This document shows, one piece after another, positions 5,525 to 8,576 of a stretch of DNA of 8,576 nt. Numbering within the stretch: position 1 is the first letter of the stretch; the number at the start of each line of letters is the position of its first letter. The notes under the pieces are model-generated. The model ran no database searches. It worked only from the letters and a program-made list of their open reading frames with translations, and had not been told where the DNA came from. The translations under genes were made by a program, and so were the position numbers. Source of the stretch: Planctomycetota bacterium (lineage in GTDB: Bacteria > Planctomycetota > UBA8108); NCBI GenBank assembly GCA_002695115.1, contig NZOA01000038.1, positions 31,583 to 40,158 on the forward strand. The letters run 5' to 3'.

Positions 5525-6574
5525 ATGGTGGTTTCGCGTCTGTTCGGTTTGTTTTCTACCGATATGGCGATCGATCTCGGCACATCGACTACCCGGCTTT
5601 GCGTACGAGGAAGGGGCCTTGTCAGCGAAGAGCCGACTGTCCTCGCGGTAAAAAAAGGCACCCACGAGGTCCTTGATGACGGCCGGGCCATTGGGCGCAA
5701 CGCCAGGAAGATGCTCGGCCGGGCCCCCCTGAGCATAGATGTCATTCGCCCGCTCAGGGGCGGCTCCATCGACGACTTCGATATGACCAGAATCCTTCTC
5801 GCCCATTTCATCCGCACGGCGAGGAACGGGAGCTGGATCGCCCCCCGGCTCCTGGTCAACGCCTCGACCGATCTTTCCGACGTGGCAAAGACCGCTCTTC
5901 AGCAGGCCGCCGACCGGGCCGGCGCCGGCAAGGTCTACCTCCTCGACCAGCCTCGCGCCGCAGGCCTCGGCGCAGGACAGCCCATCCATGAAGCCCACGG
6001 CCACATGATTATCGACATAGGGGCCGGCACCACGGACATCTCCGTTCTCTCGCTCGGAGACGTGGTCGAGTCCAGGAGCATCCCCGTAGCCGGTGACGCG
6101 ATGGACGAAGCCATCACCCACTATGTACGAAATCGGTATAACATCCTGATCGGCCCCGACACGGCCGAGGACGTCAAGATTCGTCTTGGAAGCGCCCTCC
6201 CCGGCGATGAAGGGCCACCGCTCGAAATTACCGGCTATGGCCGGGATGTCCAGGTCCCGCGCTCTGTCGTGCTCGGGACCGACGAGGTGCAGCGCGCCCT
6301 CGATCGCCCGCTCAGCATCATCATCGACTCGATAGGAGACCTGGTCGCCCGCCTGGGCCCCGAGCTCTCATCTGACCTGATGGAGAGCGGGATCACACTC
6401 TGCGGCGGGGCAGCCTCGCTTCCCGGACTTGCCGACAGGATCTATGCTTCAACCAATACAAAAGTTCATGTCCCTCAGGAGCCGGGGCTTACCGTAGCCC
6501 GCGGTCTTGAGCTTGTTCTCAAGTATTTCGACGAGTTCCGCCCGTTCCTCGAATGCCCGGAGGACCGGATATAG
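5525..6574 (+). CDS. mreB: Rod shape-determining protein MreB (actin homologue)
   Basis: Forms membrane-associated filaments that guide the side-wall peptidoglycan synthesis complex. The 349 residues match the usual length. The N-terminus MVVSRLFGLFSTDMAIDLG resembles the membrane-binding amphipathic helix followed by the first strand. Motifs are phosphate loop 1 DLGTSTT (17-23), RPLRGGSIDDFD (75-86), phosphate loop 2 DIGAGTTD (164-171, usually DIGGGTT), VAGDAMDEAI (188-197), AEDVKIRLG (214-222) and the adenosine motif GGAASLPGL (294-302). Two deviations stand out. The hydrolysis motif usually written EEP.AAA is DQPRAA (141-146), and the PxxxTxVERRA segment reads NASTDLSDVAKTA (112-124). It heads the mreB-mreC-mreD-mrdA operon. 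A divergent but probably ATP-binding MreB; a paralogue elsewhere in the genome cannot be excluded. Confidence 0.95.
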   Translation: MVVSRLFGLFSTDMAIDLGTSTTRLCVRGRGLVSEEPTVLAVKKGTHEVLDDGRAIGRNARKMLGRAPLSIDVIRPLRGGSIDDFDMTRILLAHFIRTARNGSWIAPRLLVNASTDLSDVAKTALQQAADRAGAGKVYLLDQPRAAGLGAGQPIHEAHGHMIIDIGAGTTDISVLSLGDVVESRSIPVAGDAMDEAITHYVRNRYNILIGPDTAEDVKIRLGSALPGDEGPPLEITGYGRDVQVPRSVVLGTDEVQRALDRPLSIIIDSIGDLVARLGPELSSDLMESGITLCGGAASLPGLADRIYASTNTKVHVPQEPGLTVARGLELVLKYFDEFRPFLECPEDRI

Positions 6575-6621
6575 GGCGGCGGGAGCCAGGGCTGATTTCG
6601 CAGCTAAAACCACCAGCCCTC

Positions 6622-7440
6622 ATGGGCACAAAAAGAATGAAAAGAAGCTACATAGGAAGCCCCTTCATCAACCTCGTCTTCCTGCTCGCATTCCTCCTGG
6701 CACCCCCGGCCCTCCGCCTCGCCATTCATTCGGGCTGGATCTCTCCCGCGCCACAGGCCAACAACGAAGGTGCCGCTGCCGACGCCCGGCACGGCGAATT
6801 TATCGCCCTTCTCGAGGACAGGCTGCGAAAAGTGAACAGAGACCTCCAGTTGGTCACCTCCACGAAGGGGCTGCTCTACGACCCCGCCGGCGGAGCGGTC
6901 GAGAGGAGTGCCGCCCGCTACCGAGTCGCCGTCGCCGACGTCCTCCCCCTGTCGACTCCATCCAGCGCCGAGAGATATCTTTTCATCTCCTTCCACGGAC
7001 TTCCCGCCCTGCACAAGGACTCAATCGTCCTTTACGAGGATCGCCTGGTGGGGCGACTTGTCGATTCCTCTGCTGGAGCCGGCGTCGGCAGAGTCCAGAG
7101 CATCCTCGATCCCCTCTTCAGGGCCCGCTTCCGCTGCGGCGAAGACACCGGGATGCTCTGGGGGACCGGGAGAACCGACCGAGAAGGCTACCCCCTGCTC
7201 GAGATCCGCCACCTTGGCAAGACCCCTTCTTTTTCCGAAGGACAGGTCGTTCTCACAGAAGGGGGAGATGGGCTCTACCCCGCCGGCTGCATCGTCGGAC
7301 ACATCCGCGAGATGCCCGGGCAGAAAGATTCTCTGGCCATCGTGCGCTCCGATGTGCTCATCGACTCTCTCCGGCGGGTTGTCCTGCTCGAGGACCTCGC
7401 CAGGAAGGATCTCGCCCGGCTCCGGGAGGGCCCCAGGTGA
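6622..7440 (+). CDS. mreC: Rod shape-determining protein MreC
   Basis: Bitopic membrane protein whose periplasmic beta-barrels contact PBP2 and polymerise outside the membrane. From the chosen ATG (272 residues): a basic N-terminus, one TM segment (about 13-34), a short coiled coil (about 56-78) and a beta-rich region with the diagnostic MreC motif at 203-228 (SFSEGQVVLTEGG, then DGLYPAGCIVGHI; family consensus GD.vvTSGlgG.fP.G..VG.V). The sequence is otherwise poorly conserved. Start is uncertain: the frame is open back to ATG 6553, which would overlap mreB by 22 nt and put 40 residues before the TM segment. ATG 6637 is also possible. None has a good Shine-Dalgarno. 6622 gives the short cytoplasmic end typical of MreC. 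Confidence 0.88.
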   Translation: MGTKRMKRSYIGSPFINLVFLLAFLLAPPALRLAIHSGWISPAPQANNEGAAADARHGEFIALLEDRLRKVNRDLQLVTSTKGLLYDPAGGAVERSAARYRVAVADVLPLSTPSSAERYLFISFHGLPALHKDSIVLYEDRLVGRLVDSSAGAGVGRVQSILDPLFRARFRCGEDTGMLWGTGRTDREGYPLLEIRHLGKTPSFSEGQVVLTEGGDGLYPAGCIVGHIREMPGQKDSLAIVRSDVLIDSLRRVVLLEDLARKDLARLREGPR

Positions 7441-7970
7441 GCATCCTCGTGAGCTGTAGCCTGGTCGCCTTCTTCGCCGGATTCCATGTTGTCGCCGGGC
7501 CGCTATACGATCTTTACGGCATACGCCCTGACTTCACCATTCTGGCCCTCGTCACAGCCTGCCTCGTTCTGCCCCCGCCGGCGGCCTACGCCGCCGCCTT
7601 GCTGGCGGGCGGAGTGCTGGACGCCCTGTCGCCGGGCATCGTAGGCCCTCATATGACCGGATGCCTCCTGTCGACCTTCTTCATCCTTCGTTGCCGATCG
7701 GCCGGCATCGCCGAGAGCGCCCGGGGAACAGCCCTGCTGGCGATCGCCGGAATTCTACTGGGCCTCCTTGCGCCGCATGGGGCGAGGTGGCTTCTTCTTG
7801 ATGGCCCCTCGACCGCCCCCGGCCTCTCGATTGGCGCTACCACGGCCTACACCGCCTTGCTCACCTGGCCGGTCTACCGAATCACCCTGCCGATCCTCCA
7901 CTGGGCGCTCCCAGGGGAGAAAGGAATCGGCGCTATCAGGGGGAGGTCCGCTTGGCAAAGACACGGCTGA
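7437..7970 (+). CDS. mreD: Rod shape-determining protein MreD
   Basis: Small polytopic inner-membrane partner of MreC. 177 residues, very hydrophobic, with about five to six TM segments. Family-like features are YGIRPDFTIL (27-36, the G..Pdl.l pattern), the GG.LDAL stretch (58-64) and the following hydrophobic helices. The start is GTG at 7437, sharing GTGA with the mreC stop TGA, and is supported by GGGAGG (7424-7429) 7 nt upstream, so translation is coupled. The same frame is open far upstream to 6507, but that part is a shadow of mreB and mreC. The C-terminus (EKGIGAIRGRSAWQRHG) is basic and cytoplasmic. Confidence 0.9.
   Translation: MSILVSCSLVAFFAGFHVVAGPLYDLYGIRPDFTILALVTACLVLPPPAAYAAALLAGGVLDALSPGIVGPHMTGCLLSTFFILRCRSAGIAESARGTALLAIAGILLGLLAPHGARWLLLDGPSTAPGLSIGATTAYTALLTWPVYRITLPILHWALPGEKGIGAIRGRSAWQRHG
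7941..7946 (+). promoter_or_regulatory. Ribosome binding site selecting the TTG start of mrdA
   Basis: GGGAGG inside the end of mreD stands 5 nt before TTG 7952. No comparable site precedes the alternative in-frame ATG at 7979. Confidence 0.7.
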
Positions 7971-8576
7971 AAATTCTCATGTGGCTCACCGCCCTGCCCG
8001 CCTTGCTCATCTTCGCAAAGCTCTGGTCTCTCCAACTCGATCCCGTCAAGCATCAACACTTCAGGGTTCGAGCGGAAAACTCCAGCCTGATCAGCATCCC
8101 GCCGGTTCGCGGCGCCATCTACGACCGAAACGGAGAGGTGCTGGCCGAAAACCAATCCGGTTTCGACCTTCACTTCGTCTACTCCGAATTGAACCCACGC
8201 TATATCGTCTTCGAGGTCGTTTGTGAAGAACTCGGGCGCCTTGGAGGCTTCCCGAAGGTCGCGGAGGCCAGGGCGCTCCTTCGCCAGCTTGTCGACATCG
8301 ACAGGCTGGAGGCCCTTCTCTCCCAGGGAAAGCCCTTTGAGCCCGAGTGGTTGCGGGTGGTCGATCGGATACCCCCGGAGGTCGCCGAAAGAATCACCAG
8401 GCGGCTCAGTCCCCGAAAAATTTTCCAGGACAACTTCGAATTACGGCCGGCGAGTGCCGCCGGGGAACAGGATCATTTCGAACTCTGGCTTCGCCCCGAA
8501 AAACTGTTCCGTCTCGAGCTCACCCTCCGCAGGCTCGCCGCGCGGATCGACGAATACAGCCTCGAAGACCTTGAAG
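7952..8576 (+). CDS. mrdA: Penicillin-binding protein 2 (elongasome transpeptidase), N-terminal part only
   Basis: Class B penicillin-binding protein that crosslinks side-wall peptidoglycan with RodA. 208 codons are in the window, before the catalytic domain. Visible are a basic N-terminus, one TM anchor (about 8-27), the class B hallmark PVRGAIYDRNGEVLAEN (51-67) and the start of the pedestal domain, including IPPEVAERITRRL (130-142), which fits the PBP2 N-terminal region. The start is TTG 7952 with a strong Shine-Dalgarno, overlapping mreD by 19 nt; ATG 7979 would cut into the membrane anchor. The position after mreBCD argues for PBP2 rather than FtsI. The SxxK, SxN and KTG motifs lie beyond the edge and cannot be checked. 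Confidence 0.9.
   Translation, partial: MAKTRLKILMWLTALPALLIFAKLWSLQLDPVKHQHFRVRAENSSLISIPPVRGAIYDRNGEVLAENQSGFDLHFVYSELNPRYIVFEVVCEELGRLGGFPKVAEARALLRQLVDIDRLEALLSQGKPFEPEWLRVVDRIPPEVAERITRRLSPRKIFQDNFELRPASAAGEQDHFELWLRPEKLFRLELTLRRLAARIDEYSLEDLE

Noticed and set aside
3959..6121. 720-codon open frame on the minus strand across the coiled-coil gene, the acidic-tail gene, the terminator region and half of mreB
   Set aside because: It lies antisense to three well supported genes and crosses a non-coding terminator. Its translation has no recognisable motif and changes character with the gene beneath. GC-rich codon use on the plus strand removes antisense stops. The length across 2.1 kb is striking, but I see no ribosome site or family signature.
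6507..7436. Upstream part of a 487-codon frame ending with mreD
   Set aside because: The first 310 codons are an Arg/Pro-rich shadow of mreB and mreC. The real gene in this frame starts at GTG 7437.
1..8576. CRISPR array, phage or defence genes
   Set aside because: No spaced direct repeats and no such protein signatures; every long frame is explained by housekeeping, cell-shape or the two unknown genes.

Overview
The window carries nine protein genes (two cut by the window edges), an unusually clear transcription unit with a consensus promoter and a strong terminator, and no sign of phage, insertion sequences, CRISPR or RNA genes of known class. The coding DNA is GC-rich. One intergenic stretch (about 3480-3840) is much lower, about 44% G+C by my count. 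Gene content and style (fused AroD-AroE, mreBCD plus a PBP2 gene, single-TM coiled-coil proteins of unknown function, GTG/TTG starts) fit a free-living Gram-negative bacterium. A member of the Planctomycetota or a related uncultured phylum is my best guess, but this is an inference from protein style and not a demonstrated placement.

Layout. On the minus strand, 2088 to 1, lie ribE (riboflavin synthase) and, 22 nt downstream, a fused 3-dehydroquinate dehydratase/shikimate dehydrogenase gene (aroDE) that runs off the left edge. Diverging from ribE across a 136-nt gap is a plus-strand MoeA-family gene (2225-3469) whose molybdopterin-binding signatures are eroded. A 423-nt non-coding region follows. 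It contains a dyad-symmetric element, a perfect sigma70 promoter (TTGACA, 16 nt, TATAAT at 3544-3571) and a leader of roughly 315 nt with several possible hairpins, a 12-bp tandem repeat and a possible 10-codon leader peptide abutting the next start codon. This promoter serves two genes of unknown function (3893-4759 and 4778-5257). The first encodes a membrane-anchored coiled-coil protein with a C-terminal beta-rich domain, the second a small single-TM protein with a very acidic tail. The unit ends in three consecutive hairpins, the last a textbook intrinsic terminator (5317-5365).

From 5525 to the right edge is a compact elongasome operon: mreB, mreC, mreD and the start of a PBP2-type transpeptidase gene (mrdA). 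mreC/mreD overlap as GTGA, and mrdA starts with TTG inside the end of mreD. MreB forms the cytoplasmic filament, MreC and MreD couple it through the membrane, and PBP2 crosslinks new side-wall peptidoglycan. The MreB carries Asp-Gln-Pro where most MreBs have Glu-Glu-Pro at the hydrolysis site.

The best candidate for something undescribed is the strongly promoted, strongly terminated two-gene coiled-coil/acidic-tail membrane protein unit just upstream of mreBCD, together with its long leader.
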